Below are positions 34,001 through 43,395 of a stretch of DNA of 64,000 bases, in pieces; positions within the stretch are counted from its first letter, which is position 1, and each line of letters opens with the position of its first letter. Source of the DNA: CAYONZ01 sp964405465 (GTDB lineage: Bacteria > Bdellovibrionota > Bdellovibrionia > Bdellovibrionales > JAMPXM01); contig CAYONZ010000001.1 in assembly GCA_964405465.1 (NCBI GenBank), positions 124,001 to 188,000 on the forward strand, read 5' to 3'. The notes beneath the pieces were generated by a model. The model was not told the DNA's origin. It searched no databases and saw only the letters and a program-made list of their open reading frames with translations. The position numbers and the translations under genes are program-made.

Positions 34001-35968
34001 CTATTCACGACTTGAATGCAGCTTTTGAATTCTTCCGCCCTGAACAGTAAGGGCGGCTATTGGCAACCGAAGTTCTCGCTCGGGTGACATAGATAATCGT
34101 CCCATTGCGCCCGGAAACTCCTGAAGTCTGGAGAGCCTTTCGATGAGGCCGCTTCTTGAATTTTCACCAAGACCGATGAGTTGGCGAAGTATGAGACCAG
34201 AATCATAGCCCTGAACCTCTGAGAATCCAGGAGTTTCGTCAAAGGTGGATTTGTAGCTCGAAAAAAATTCGGAATTTAGAAACGACGGATCGTTAGAGGT
34301 TGTGGATCCAACAAAGACAGAGTCCTCTACATACTTTTTGCCTAGCTCAATGAACTTAGGCGTATTCCAGATATTGGTTCCAAGCAGTCTTGCACCACTA
34401 ATTCCATTGGCTTCCAAAGTCGGTGCAATCAGTTGCACAGCCTTGGGGCTATCAGCTATAAAAACCGCGTCAAAGTCCTGTGCTGCGGGTACCAGCTCTT
34501 GAAAGGTGGGTAAAACGGTGCGGGCAGTTCGCTTCTGATTTTTCTCCTGCCAAGCTGTTAGTTTCAATTTGAATTCTTCCGCCCTATCGTCGGTATAGAA
34601 AGTTCCAACTAGCCTTTGGGCATGCCCTGAAAAATCTTTTTCATTTGGGTCGTAAGGCTGGGCTGCTGTGATTTGGCCGCCCTTTGCTTTAACTTCATCC
34701 CAGAACAAATTTGCATACTCAATTCCGTAGGCATCATTTGGATACATTATTGCAAATCGAGATATTTCAAGTTGTGACATTGCGGTGTCTACCAACGCCT
34801 TCACAATCATCTCGCTAGTTAGAGAATTTAAAAAAACTGCGCTTCCAATTTGTGTAATTCCAGTTTTTTGAGTTAGCGCGATAAAAGGGACACCATATTG
34901 TTGAGCTTTGGTCGCTTCTGCGGTCACTGTTTTCGAGAGAAGGCCTCCGATAATGGCAATCACATTGTCTTCGATCACTAAACGCTCTACGCCCTTTCGG
35001 GCCACATCCGGATTTCCCTCGCTGTCGATGACGGCGAGCCTAAAATGCGAAGGCATTCTTCCATAAATTCCCAACCCAAGTTGGATGCCGTGCAAAATTC
35101 GATACCCCTTGCTTTGGTTGTTTCCAGACAAAGGAAGCACGACACCAATAGTTTGAGAGCTTACCTTTTGGCGCGAATCGATCTGAGCTAAATAGGACTT
35201 TGCTTTTTCTGCTAAAGGTCCGTTCGGATCGAGCTCAAGAGCAGTTGCAAAAAAATCTCTGGCTGTTGAATATTCTTTTTTGTCAGCGGCCATGAGTCCC
35301 AACCGCATGTTGGCACTAGGTCTTAAAAAACTGAAAAAGCTTTTGCCGGCAACTGTTCTGAGGTCCGATTCATTCAGCGTTGATTCTACGAGATCCAAGC
35401 CGATTGCTCGATATCGATTTCTTTCCGAATCTGCAATTGCCCTTGAATGAAGCGTAATCAGGATTTCAGTTGAATCTAGGTCTTTTTTCATGCCTCGAAG
35501 TGAATCAAAACGAACTTGAAGCAAATCTAGCGTTTGCTCTGCCGAGAGCGGCCTTGAGTCATCGATAAGACCTTGGGCTAGCTTATTCGCCTCAGCATAT
35601 TTTTGAAGTTTAACTAAACATTTTGTCGCTCGAATTTGGGCCGGCAAAATCAAAGAGCTTTGTTGCTGCAGTCTAGGTATTGCATCGTATTTTTCAAGGG
35701 CGGCAGCATACTGTTGATTATTAAACAACAAATCTCCAGCAAGCAAAAGAGATTGATCGGCCAAATCATTCTGGGGATTTTGTTGCACTAACTTGGTGAG
35801 CTTTTGAAGGGCCACTTTTTGGTCGCCCTTTTGTGCGGCTGCCTTCGCAGCTTTAAAATCTTGCTGTTGTTGCGAAGATGCTTTCTGTGGAGCTACTTTT
35901 TTAACTGGAGTAGCTGAGCACGAAGCAAGTATAAGGCCTATCGAAAGAAAACAATAAATGGATCTCAT
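34001..35968 (-). CDS. LppC/LpoA-like lipoprotein with TPR and periplasmic-binding fold
   Basis: 655 residues. A lipoprotein signal ends at LILASC (cysteine near residue 17). Residues ~35-265 are helical TPR-like repeats. From TIGVVLPLSGNNQSKGYRIL (~275) to the end is a type I periplasmic-binding fold like branched-chain amino-acid receptors. This TPR-plus-binding-fold pairing is that of LpoA (LppC), the outer-membrane activator of penicillin-binding protein 1A, so a role in peptidoglycan synthesis is a good inference; a ligand receptor is the alternative. It lies 12 bases downstream of dnaJ on the same strand. Confidence 0.85.
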   Translation of the reverse strand: MRSIYCFLSIGLILASCSATPVKKVAPQKASSQQQQDFKAAKAAAQKGDQKVALQKLTKLVQQNPQNDLADQSLLLAGDLLFNNQQYAAALEKYDAIPRLQQQSSLILPAQIRATKCLVKLQKYAEANKLAQGLIDDSRPLSAEQTLDLLQVRFDSLRGMKKDLDSTEILITLHSRAIADSERNRYRAIGLDLVESTLNESDLRTVAGKSFFSFLRPSANMRLGLMAADKKEYSTARDFFATALELDPNGPLAEKAKSYLAQIDSRQKVSSQTIGVVLPLSGNNQSKGYRILHGIQLGLGIYGRMPSHFRLAVIDSEGNPDVARKGVERLVIEDNVIAIIGGLLSKTVTAEATKAQQYGVPFIALTQKTGITQIGSAVFLNSLTSEMIVKALVDTAMSQLEISRFAIMYPNDAYGIEYANLFWDEVKAKGGQITAAQPYDPNEKDFSGHAQRLVGTFYTDDRAEEFKLKLTAWQEKNQKRTARTVLPTFQELVPAAQDFDAVFIADSPKAVQLIAPTLEANGISGARLLGTNIWNTPKFIELGKKYVEDSVFVGSTTSNDPSFLNSEFFSSYKSTFDETPGFSEVQGYDSGLILRQLIGLGENSRSGLIERLSRLQEFPGAMGRLSMSPERELRLPIAALTVQGGRIQKLHSSRE

Positions 35969-35979
35969 AATCCATTACT

Positions 35980-36963
35980 CTACTTTCTGGTTTTCAAAAG
36001 TCTATCTACTTTTTCCTGATATGATTTAACGAGCGGAGAATTCTTTGCGCTGGACCCCAGCTTTTTTAATAGGTCTTTTTGCTCATCGGTCAAATCTTTA
36101 GGGATGTCGATTACGATTTTAATGAGCATATCTCCAGGGGCATGTCCTCCCACTGCGCCAAATCCCCTACCCTTTAAGCGAAATATTTGGCCAGATGGAG
36201 TGCCCGCAGGAATTTTCAAAGATGCACGGCCTGTCAGAGTTGGAACCTCGACGGTAACTCCTAGACACGCATCAACAAATCCAATTGGCAAATCAACTAA
36301 GACATCGTCTTCGTTGCGACGAAACAGCGGATGGTCGACAATATTAAGTATCACATACAAATCACCAGTGAGCCCTGAGTTGGACGGAGGTCCATCGCCT
36401 TCGTTTTTCAACTTAAGCTTTTGTCCAGATTTAACACCAGCAGGAACGCTGACCATAAGTTTTGCAGGTTCTTCTTTTCCGGCGCGCTGGCGAATGAAAG
36501 AAATCATTTTTTCCGCTCCCGCCGCCGCCTCTTCAAAAGAAATATTTAGAGTATACCGAAGATCAGCACCTCTTGGTGGGCCACTTTGCCGCCCACGTTT
36601 ACCTTGCGAAAAAAAGTCTGAGAAAATGTCACCAAAAACATCATTGAATGACTCAGGACCATTTTCATAGCCGCTTTGGCGAAATCCGCCGCCGCGAGCA
36701 AAGTCTTCAAACGGATTGCCTCCGCCAAAACCAGCACCTTGTGCGCCCATGTGTCCAAATTGATCATAGGCTTTCTTTTTTTGGGCATCAGAAAGTACGT
36801 CATAGGCTTCATTTGCTTCTTTGAATTTTTCTTCGGCAGCCTTGTCTCCGGGATTCCTATCCGGATGAAACTGCAGGGCCAATTTTCTATAGGCCTTTTT
36901 TATTTCATCCGCGGAAGCAGAACGGCTTACGCCGAGTACTTCATAATAGTCTCGTTTTGCCAA
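35980..36963 (-). CDS. DnaJ-family co-chaperone without zinc finger (CbpA type)
   Basis: 327 residues: J domain (residues 1-70) with the HPD motif in FHPDRNPGD, glycine/phenylalanine-rich linker (~75-110), then two beta-barrel substrate domains (VSVPAGVKSGQKLKLKNEGDG; VPTLTGRASLKIPAGTPSG). The four CxxCxGxG repeats of DnaJ are absent, as in CbpA. It would stimulate DnaK ATPase and deliver substrates. It follows grpE by 15 bases, so the two are co-transcribed; dnaK is not in the window. Confidence 0.93.
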   Translation of the reverse strand: MAKRDYYEVLGVSRSASADEIKKAYRKLALQFHPDRNPGDKAAEEKFKEANEAYDVLSDAQKKKAYDQFGHMGAQGAGFGGGNPFEDFARGGGFRQSGYENGPESFNDVFGDIFSDFFSQGKRGRQSGPPRGADLRYTLNISFEEAAAGAEKMISFIRQRAGKEEPAKLMVSVPAGVKSGQKLKLKNEGDGPPSNSGLTGDLYVILNIVDHPLFRRNEDDVLVDLPIGFVDACLGVTVEVPTLTGRASLKIPAGTPSGQIFRLKGRGFGAVGGHAPGDMLIKIVIDIPKDLTDEQKDLLKKLGSSAKNSPLVKSYQEKVDRLLKTRK

Positions 36964-36978
36964 GGCAAACCTCTTTCG

Positions 36979-37542
36979 TTAAGAACGGGATTTTGGTTTA
37001 GCAATAACCACCTGTGCTGGTCGAATCACTCGGTCGTGGAGCTTGTATGGTTTTTTAAACACTTCAGCCACATGCCCCTCCGGCACTGTGTCCGACTCAA
37101 TACTGCTTAAAGCCTCATGAGCACCAGGGTCAAAAGGATGACCTTTGCTTGGGACCTCAGTGACTCCAAATCGATTCAACACAGCCCTAAACTGTTGCGC
37201 AGTTAACTCGATTCCCTTTTTAAAACTTTCAATGTTATTAGAAGAAATTTCTGATTCAAGGGCCTTATCAAAAACATCCAAAACATCTAGCAAATCCACG
37301 AGCAATCTCTCGGAGCCATACTTTTTAATCTCAGAGATTTCTTTGAATTTTCCTTTTTTAAAATTCTCGAAATCAGCTGCCAAATAAAGAAAATCATTCT
37401 TCGCTTTGTCGGCCTCTGCCTTGAGAGACTCCATTTGAGCCAGAAGATCCACTCCAGGCTGGGTAACCTCGGCATCATGGTCGCCGAATCGCTTTGGTTC
37501 CTCGTTTGTGCCCTGGTTTTCAACAGATTTATTCTCTGACAT
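36979..37542 (-). CDS. grpE: Nucleotide exchange factor GrpE
   Basis: 187 residues: acidic, disordered N terminus, long dimerising coiled coil (~35-95), and the C-terminal beta domain with FDPGAHEALSSIESDTVPEGHVAEVFKKPYKLHDRVIRPAQVVI, the GrpE signature. It promotes ADP release from DnaK. An AAGGAG ribosome site lies upstream and a TTGACA promoter is seen in the hemW-grpE gap. Confidence 0.95.
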   Translation of the reverse strand: MSENKSVENQGTNEEPKRFGDHDAEVTQPGVDLLAQMESLKAEADKAKNDFLYLAADFENFKKGKFKEISEIKKYGSERLLVDLLDVLDVFDKALESEISSNNIESFKKGIELTAQQFRAVLNRFGVTEVPSKGHPFDPGAHEALSSIESDTVPEGHVAEVFKKPYKLHDRVIRPAQVVIAKPKSRS

Positions 37543-37554
37543 CGCCGCTCCTTA

Positions 37555-37566
37555 AAATCATGATTT
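37555..37566. promoter_or_regulatory. 12-base palindrome in the grpE leader
   Basis: AAATCATGATTT is a perfect palindrome between the grpE -10 region and its ribosome site, overlapping the expected transcription start. It may be an operator for a repressor of the grpE-dnaJ unit. It is not the CIRCE sequence bound by HrcA. Confidence 0.4.
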
Positions 37567-37576
37567 AGCTGTATTG

Positions 37577-37604
37577 AATATGAGTCGTCTCTATAGATTG
37601 TCAA
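37577..37604 (-). promoter_or_regulatory. Putative promoter of grpE-dnaJ
   Basis: On the minus strand a perfect TTGACA (37604-37599) and CATATT (37582-37577, four of six) are 16 bases apart. The -35 element lies inside the last codons of hemW. Confidence 0.5.
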
Positions 37605-38775
37605 TCATGGGCAACTCATCTCTAAGAAAAGTCAATTCGGCAAAAACTTGGTTCGAAAGCATTCTACCATTTTGCGTGAGCACCGCACGCTCACCATTTT
37701 TGAACACCAGCTGCTTTTGCGCCAGTAATTCGAGTCGAGCCTCGACTGCGGCGGCATGGGAATCTCCAAACTTGAGACGCAAAGCAGCTAGAGAGAGTCC
37801 AGTCTCAATTCTTAGGGCCGTGTGGCAGAAATCAGTCATAGCTTGATGTCTCTCAAGTTGTTCGAATTGATCGTCAGTCAAGAAAGACTTGATCTCGTTG
37901 TTTGGGTGCTGTTGGAAGATTTGTTTTTCATATTCGGGCATCCGAGGGGGATTCCAAAAACGAGTTCCCCAGGAACCTTGATGCAGATAAGAGTGGGCAC
38001 TTAGCCCAAGGCCCCAATATTCCTGGTCGGTCCAGTAAATCAAATTGTGTTTAGACTCCATGCCGGGCTTTGCGAAATTAGAAATTTCATATCGCATAAT
38101 TCCGGCTTGCTCGAGGCCCTCTTCAAGTAAATGAAACATTTCAATTTGTTCATTTTCGGGTGCTCTAGCCTTAGACATTGGATGCCCCTCTGGCACGGTC
38201 AAGCAATAAGGGCTCACATGGTGGGGTTCAAAGTCGAGCGCGCGCTTTAGATCGTCAACTAAATCGGTCAATCTTTGGGTGGGAAGAGCAAACAAAATAT
38301 CAAAGCTATAGTTTACTTTTTCTTTCTTCAAGAGAGTCAGAGTTTGGATAGTATCAGCAGCGTTGTGTTTTCGGCCCGCCAGCTTTAACAGCCGATCATT
38401 GAAAGTTTGTGCGCCGACACTGAAGCGATTTACGCCGGCATCTAAATAAGAGCCCAACTCAAGTCCAGAGACGGTCGCGGGGTTGATTTCAAGTGTGACC
38501 TCACAATCTCTCGTCTTTTTAAAACCATTCTTTGCAAGGGCCGTGAGAATCGCTAGAATAAGGGGGGGCTTGAACAGGCTGGGGGTGCCTCCTCCGAAGT
38601 AGATCGTGTCTACCTCTCTTGGTCCGACTGCAGGAGAACGAGATTCGATTTCACGCTCGAGGAGCTGAACATATTGCTCGGGCGGCATGATTTTACCCCA
38701 CTCGTATTTTGAAAAATCACAATACGGGCAAATTTGTAAACAGTACGGAATGTGAATGTAAATACCAAAAGCCAT
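37591..38775 (-). CDS. hemW: Radical SAM protein HemW (heme chaperone)
   Basis: 394 residues. The radical SAM cysteines are C12-x3-C16-x2-C19 in HIPYCLQICPYC, followed by YFGGGTPSL and SVGAQTFNDRLLKLAGRKH, and a C-terminal HemN_C wing. The first cysteine motif CxxxCxxC without an extra cysteine is that of HemW, a heme carrier formerly called HemN-like, rather than coproporphyrinogen dehydrogenase. ATG 38775 gives the canonical N terminus. Only 21 bases separate it from the start of the divergent M16 peptidase. Confidence 0.92.
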   Translation of the reverse strand: MAFGIYIHIPYCLQICPYCDFSKYEWGKIMPPEQYVQLLEREIESRSPAVGPREVDTIYFGGGTPSLFKPPLILAILTALAKNGFKKTRDCEVTLEINPATVSGLELGSYLDAGVNRFSVGAQTFNDRLLKLAGRKHNAADTIQTLTLLKKEKVNYSFDILFALPTQRLTDLVDDLKRALDFEPHHVSPYCLTVPEGHPMSKARAPENEQIEMFHLLEEGLEQAGIMRYEISNFAKPGMESKHNLIYWTDQEYWGLGLSAHSYLHQGSWGTRFWNPPRMPEYEKQIFQQHPNNEIKSFLTDDQFEQLERHQAMTDFCHTALRIETGLSLAALRLKFGDSHAAAVEARLELLAQKQLVFKNGERAVLTQNGRMLSNQVFAELTFLRDELPMIDNL

Positions 38776-38796
38776 CAAGCACCACGAAGGGATGTT

Positions 38797-41409
38797 ATGT
38801 CGGTTAAAAAATATATATTAAAAAATGGTCTAAAAGTTCTGTTGATTGAAAACCACAAATCTCCCGTTGTGTCAGTACAAATGTGGGTTCGCACAGGCAG
38901 TGCTGATGAAAAAAAGAGCCAAGAGGGAATTAGTCATTTTATCGAGCATCTCGTATTCAAGGGTACAAATAAATATAAAGTAGGTGAAATAGCAGCAACG
39001 GTCGAAGGCTCTGGCGGAGAGCTCAATGCATATACGTCCTTTGATCAGACAGTATTCTATGTGACTATTTCTAAAGAATTCACTGATGTAGGCTTAGACG
39101 TCATTAGTGAAATGATGGGCTTTCCGAAATTCGACTCTGATGAAATAGACAATGAACGTGAAGTTGTACTCGAAGAGATTAAGCGTGGAAATGACAGTCC
39201 CGGAAGACAAGCGAGTCGCCTGTTGTTTTCAACTGTCTACAAAAAACATCCGTATGGAATACCTGTCATCGGCTATGACAAAGTCATAAAGAAGGTGTCG
39301 AAAAAAGTTTTGGTTGAATACTTTCAAAGCAGATATGTTCCGACGAACATGCATCTGGTGGTGGCCGGCGACTTTCAAAGTTCAGAAATGCGAAAGAAAA
39401 TTAATTCGCTGTTCGGAAAATTCGAAAATTTCAAACTGAAACCGGTAAAAAGGGCCAAAGAGCCGAAGCAGAAATTGGCGAGAATCAAAGTCGAGTCTTG
39501 CTCTTTTGAAGAGGCACATTTGTACATGGCCTGGCCAATTCCAGGCCTCGATCACAAGGACATACCAGCGCTTGACCTTCTAGGGATGATTTTGGGAACA
39601 GGAGAAAGTTCTCGACTTATTCAGAAACTTCGGATGCAAGAGCCGCTGTGCAATTCGGTTGGTGCAGGTACGTTTACACCAAAGGAGCAAGGCTTGTTTA
39701 TGGTCTATGGTCAACTCAACCCAGAGAACTTGAATAAAACAATGAGCATTTTGCAAACCGAACTCGAAAGAATAATGCTGGAGGCACCTTCGGCTGCAGA
39801 AATACGTCGGGCAATTACGAATCTTGAAAGCGACGAGTTTTATGCATTAGAAACTGTGGATGGTTTAGCTCGAAAGGCAGGAAGCTTCGAACACCTAATG
39901 AACGATCATGATTATTTTAAAAAATATCTTAGACTGGTACGTTCAGTTAAGGCTGTAGACATCTCTCGAGTTGCGAGAAAGTATTTCAATCCAAAGGCTA
40001 TGTCTCTGGTATTAATGGCAAAGGGGAACAAGGCTCCTCTCGAGAAGCAATTAAAAAAATGGCAAAAAGATTTTCAAAAAAGTGCAACAACAATTAAGAC
40101 ACAAAAAATTGTTGAACATAAAGAGAAGCTACCTGCAGCTGTGAACTGGAAATCACAGGGCCGGGTTGGCGGCAAAGTCGCAATTGAAAAATTGGTCTTG
40201 AAATCTGGTGCACAAATTTTGTTTAGGCCTACGTTTGATACTCCAGTCTTATCGGTTCGGGCCGCATTCTTAGGTGGGCTGAGAACTGAAGGAAGAGAAA
40301 ATTTGGGTCTCACTGATCTCTTGTCTCGTGTTTGGACGAGCGGAACCGCTCATTTGTCTGAACAACAAATTCAGGCTGAAATTGAAGACATTGCGGGTGG
40401 GTTATCAGCATTTGGAGGGCGAAACTCTGTCGGGCTTTCCCTGCAGGCGCTAGCGCCGTTCGAAAAGCGCGCCGGCACTCTGTTCGAGGAGGTACTTGCC
40501 CGTGCGGTGATTTCTGAACAAGCCGTGGAGCGAGAAAAATTGGTCAAACTTGAGGAAATTCGTTCGCGTGAAGACAATCCGGCGCAAATTGCTTCGCAAA
40601 AATTTATGGAAAATCTTTTTCATGGGCACGCTTATGCGTTGGATATGCTTGGGACTAGAGAGTCTGTAAAAAAATTGAACAAAAAATGTGTCGAGACATT
40701 TTTGGAACAATCTTGTCAGACTTCAAATCTGGTAATTGCACTGGCGGGCGCGGTAGATCGTGACTATTGGCTGGAGCTTTTTGAATCGGCGACTTCTCGC
40801 TTGCAAAAAGGAAAAGTAAAGAAATTTACCGATCCGCTCGAAACACTGAATAGTGACAAGTTTGAATTTTCGGAACTTAAAAAAGAACAGAGTCATATAA
40901 TGGTTGGTTATCGTGGTTTGTCTTTGAGTGACTCCGACAGGTATGTTTTGCAAATCATTCAGTCCATTCTCGCGGGCCAAGGTGGACGTTTGTTTTTGGA
41001 GCTTAGGGACAAAGCCTCACTCGCCTACTCAGTTTCACCAATGAGAATGGAAGGTATCGAGACAGGATATTTTGGAGCCTATATTGGGTGTACTCCGAAC
41101 AAGGGTCCGAAGGCTCTCGAAATGTTAGACATAGAATTTAAAAAACTCACAAATGATTTGGTTGGAGAAGCCGAGCTGGAGCGTGCGAAGCGGTATTTAA
41201 TTGGACGGCACGATATTGATATCCAGCGCGCGAGTGCGATAGGCTCTTCGATGTTGTTCAATGAGCTCTATGGTATACCAGCTGAAGAGGCATTCAAATA
41301 TAGCCAGAGTCTAGCTGGTATTTCAGCACAGGACGTTCGCCGTGTGGCGAAAAAGATATTTGATCAGCATAAAGTTGTTGTGGCCGTTGGTCCCGAGAAA
41401 CCCTGGTAA
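38797..41409 (+). CDS. M16 family zinc peptidase, two-domain fusion (pitrilysin/insulinase type)
   Basis: About 870 residues. The first half has the inverted zinc motif HFIEH (near residue 50) and the downstream EREVVLEE glutamate that completes the site. The second half is a homologous non-catalytic M16 domain with RDKASLAYSVSP. Bacteria often encode the halves as separate adjacent genes; here they are one chain. No signal peptide is evident. It cleaves peptides, probably clearing signal or imported peptides. ATG 38797 is used; the frame is open from 38752, inside hemW. Confidence 0.93.
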   Translation: MSVKKYILKNGLKVLLIENHKSPVVSVQMWVRTGSADEKKSQEGISHFIEHLVFKGTNKYKVGEIAATVEGSGGELNAYTSFDQTVFYVTISKEFTDVGLDVISEMMGFPKFDSDEIDNEREVVLEEIKRGNDSPGRQASRLLFSTVYKKHPYGIPVIGYDKVIKKVSKKVLVEYFQSRYVPTNMHLVVAGDFQSSEMRKKINSLFGKFENFKLKPVKRAKEPKQKLARIKVESCSFEEAHLYMAWPIPGLDHKDIPALDLLGMILGTGESSRLIQKLRMQEPLCNSVGAGTFTPKEQGLFMVYGQLNPENLNKTMSILQTELERIMLEAPSAAEIRRAITNLESDEFYALETVDGLARKAGSFEHLMNDHDYFKKYLRLVRSVKAVDISRVARKYFNPKAMSLVLMAKGNKAPLEKQLKKWQKDFQKSATTIKTQKIVEHKEKLPAAVNWKSQGRVGGKVAIEKLVLKSGAQILFRPTFDTPVLSVRAAFLGGLRTEGRENLGLTDLLSRVWTSGTAHLSEQQIQAEIEDIAGGLSAFGGRNSVGLSLQALAPFEKRAGTLFEEVLARAVISEQAVEREKLVKLEEIRSREDNPAQIASQKFMENLFHGHAYALDMLGTRESVKKLNKKCVETFLEQSCQTSNLVIALAGAVDRDYWLELFESATSRLQKGKVKKFTDPLETLNSDKFEFSELKKEQSHIMVGYRGLSLSDSDRYVLQIIQSILAGQGGRLFLELRDKASLAYSVSPMRMEGIETGYFGAYIGCTPNKGPKALEMLDIEFKKLTNDLVGEAELERAKRYLIGRHDIDIQRASAIGSSMLFNELYGIPAEEAFKYSQSLAGISAQDVRRVAKKIFDQHKVVVAVGPEKPW

Positions 41410-41551
41410 GCTAAAGATTGTGTTTCAATATGATCCGCCTCGCAATGGGGCGGTCCAGTTGGGAAATAAATAAATCGAAGAATTTCATGGAATTTGTTAA
41501 ACTGACACTGAGCATGCGCCGTTCAAGCTTTTGAAAGAGGAGGGGCGGAGA

Positions 41552-42190
41552 ATGAGTCTTGGTGATCGTGGCAATGGCAACCCATCATCTCTTTTACTTT
41601 CCACCGAGGACTTTTTTGCAACTGCCGTTGAAGATGCGTTTTCCAATAGAAAGATCCAAACTTTTCCATTAACTAAAACTTATTTGGTTCGGGTATTGGA
41701 GCATCATATACACGCCGAAAATTTTTTTGATTTGCCTGATGCGAACACAGGTAAGCGTCATCGGGAAACCATGGCTGAAATGTTTTTGAAAGCCAGTCAG
41801 GCTGAAGATGCCGTACGAATAGGTCTACTTAAAAAACTTGCGGACCGATCCCTTTACATTTCAGGCTTTTTTGGAGACTCTCTGCAAAGAAAAATAGTCG
41901 ACATTGATTATTATGCCGAAATTGGCGGAACAGCTTACCGCGCTTTAGCTGAATGTGCTCGAGAAGACTTGAGTGTGAAGCTGTATAAAGAATTGTCATC
42001 CAGATTTTTGGAATTTGTCGACATTCTTGCTTACATTGCAACGCGTGCTTTAGCCCAAGAAGAAGAAAACATTTTGCGTCTTTATGAAAATTACGCAAAT
42101 ACCGGTTCAGAATATGCACGGGATCGACTTCTCGAAAAAGGGTTAATTGCGGTTCCAATGCAAAATCTCAAGCGTGCAAAAAAGCAGTAG
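41552..42190 (+). CDS. Hypothetical helical protein
   Basis: 212 residues, not recognised. It is predicted all-helical and soluble, with LSTEDFFATAVEDAF near the start, FPLTKTYLVRVLEHHI, and long amphipathic helices (YRALAECAREDLSVKLYKELSSRF) and a basic end. No signal peptide or membrane helix. A very strong ribosome site GAGGAGGGGCGGAG ends just before ATG 41552, so it is probably well translated. It precedes the tat genes by 60 bases and may share their transcript. Confidence 0.78.
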   Translation: MSLGDRGNGNPSSLLLSTEDFFATAVEDAFSNRKIQTFPLTKTYLVRVLEHHIHAENFFDLPDANTGKRHRETMAEMFLKASQAEDAVRIGLLKKLADRSLYISGFFGDSLQRKIVDIDYYAEIGGTAYRALAECAREDLSVKLYKELSSRFLEFVDILAYIATRALAQEEENILRLYENYANTGSEYARDRLLEKGLIAVPMQNLKRAKKQ

Positions 42191-42249
42191 AACAGAGCGC
42201 TCTCCCCAAAAACATAGACTTCCGGTTCCCCAAAAGATATGCTTCATGC

Positions 42250-42615
42250 ATGCTTGGATTTAGTTTTATGCACATGTTAATTCTTGGGGTGATCGTGTTG
42301 ATTTTTATTGGCCCGAAAGAGCTTCCAGAAGTCGCTCGAGTTGTGGGGCGGTTGTTGAATGAGCTTAGGCGCACAGTCGGTGACTTGAGTCGAACTGTAA
42401 TGGATGCCCGTGACCAAACGAATAAATATCTCGAAGATCAGCGATCTCAAATTGCAAGTGCCACAAAGGTTCAGGTTCAACAGCAGCAAGCCGAAGAAGA
42501 ACATAAAGAATGGATGGCGCCTGGGGCTGTAAATTCTGATGAGAATGAAACTGGCGCTCAGATTGGTTTTGATCTTGAGCAGTCTTCTGATGTTTCCAAA
42601 GAGAAAAAGACATAA
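42250..42615 (+). CDS. tatB: Twin-arginine translocase subunit TatB (TatA/B family)
   Basis: 121 residues: a short N-terminal membrane helix (~6-20), the hinge IGPKELPEVARVVGRLLNELRR with the GP-x-x-LP form typical of TatB, and a long amphipathic/coiled-coil helix with a charged tail. With TatC it forms the receptor for folded twin-arginine precursors. No separate TatA gene is adjacent, so this protein might serve both roles or tatA may lie elsewhere. The stop overlaps the tatC start (TAATG). Confidence 0.85.
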   Translation: MLGFSFMHMLILGVIVLIFIGPKELPEVARVVGRLLNELRRTVGDLSRTVMDARDQTNKYLEDQRSQIASATKVQVQQQQAEEEHKEWMAPGAVNSDENETGAQIGFDLEQSSDVSKEKKT

Positions 42616-43352
42616 TGGATAATGAGCGCACCAATTACACACTCACCGATCACTTAACCGAACTTCGCGATCGAATCGTAATGTCAGCTTATGCCATCGT
42701 AGTTGGAACTGGGCTTTGTTGGGGATTTAGTGAGCGTTTATTTTCGTGGGTAAGAGCGCCGATTGCCCCCTATCTCTCACGTGACGGCCTCGTATTTACC
42801 GCGCCAATGGATAAATTTATGGCGCACATTAAGTTGGCGGTTATGGGCGGATTTGTGTTGGCTTGTCCATTTTGGATTTACCAAATTTGGAGATTTGTGG
42901 CTCCAGGTCTTTACTCCAAAGAGAAAAAGTATGCGATGTATTTTATCGGTGCAGGCAGTGGGCTTTTTTTAACAGGTGTGGCGTTTGTTTATACCGTCGT
43001 ATTTCCGATGGCTTTTAAATTTTTGCTTACATTTGGTGGCGATGCAGATAAGCCCATGATTACAATCAATGAGTACTTGTCATTTTTTGTGACGACTACA
43101 TTGGTATTTGGCTTGGCATTTGAGCTTCCGCTGATCTTGACCTTGCTTGGGATTATTGGGCTTATTGATCAGAAATTTCTTAAAGAAAAACGCAGGTATG
43201 CTGTTGTAGGTTTGGCGATTGTGTCTGCGATTATTACTCCTCCTGATGCGCTAAGCATGATTATGCTCTTGATTCCTCTGGTCCTTCTCTATGAACTTTC
43301 AATTATTGCTCTTGGAATAATTGAAAGAAGCGAAGAGCAAAATAGATCTTGA
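42615..43352 (+). CDS. tatC: Twin-arginine translocase subunit TatC
   Basis: 245 residues with six membrane helices. Family motifs are LTDHLTELRDRI at the N terminus (signal-binding glutamate), FWIYQIWRFVAPGLYSKEKKY and the FELPLILTLLG helix with its conserved glutamate. TatC recognises the twin-arginine signal peptide. Overlaps tatB by one base. Confidence 0.96.
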   Translation: MDNERTNYTLTDHLTELRDRIVMSAYAIVVGTGLCWGFSERLFSWVRAPIAPYLSRDGLVFTAPMDKFMAHIKLAVMGGFVLACPFWIYQIWRFVAPGLYSKEKKYAMYFIGAGSGLFLTGVAFVYTVVFPMAFKFLLTFGGDADKPMITINEYLSFFVTTTLVFGLAFELPLILTLLGIIGLIDQKFLKEKRRYAVVGLAIVSAIITPPDALSMIMLLIPLVLLYELSIIALGIIERSEEQNRS

Positions 43353-43395
43353 TTTCGGTGCTGTCGCAAGGTGAAGTCTAAAACACGGAGGAAAT

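Noticed and set aside
41435..41453. CCGCCTC/GGGGCGG hairpin after the M16 gene, considered as a terminator
   Set aside because: No T-run follows on either strand, so it cannot be supported as an intrinsic terminator.
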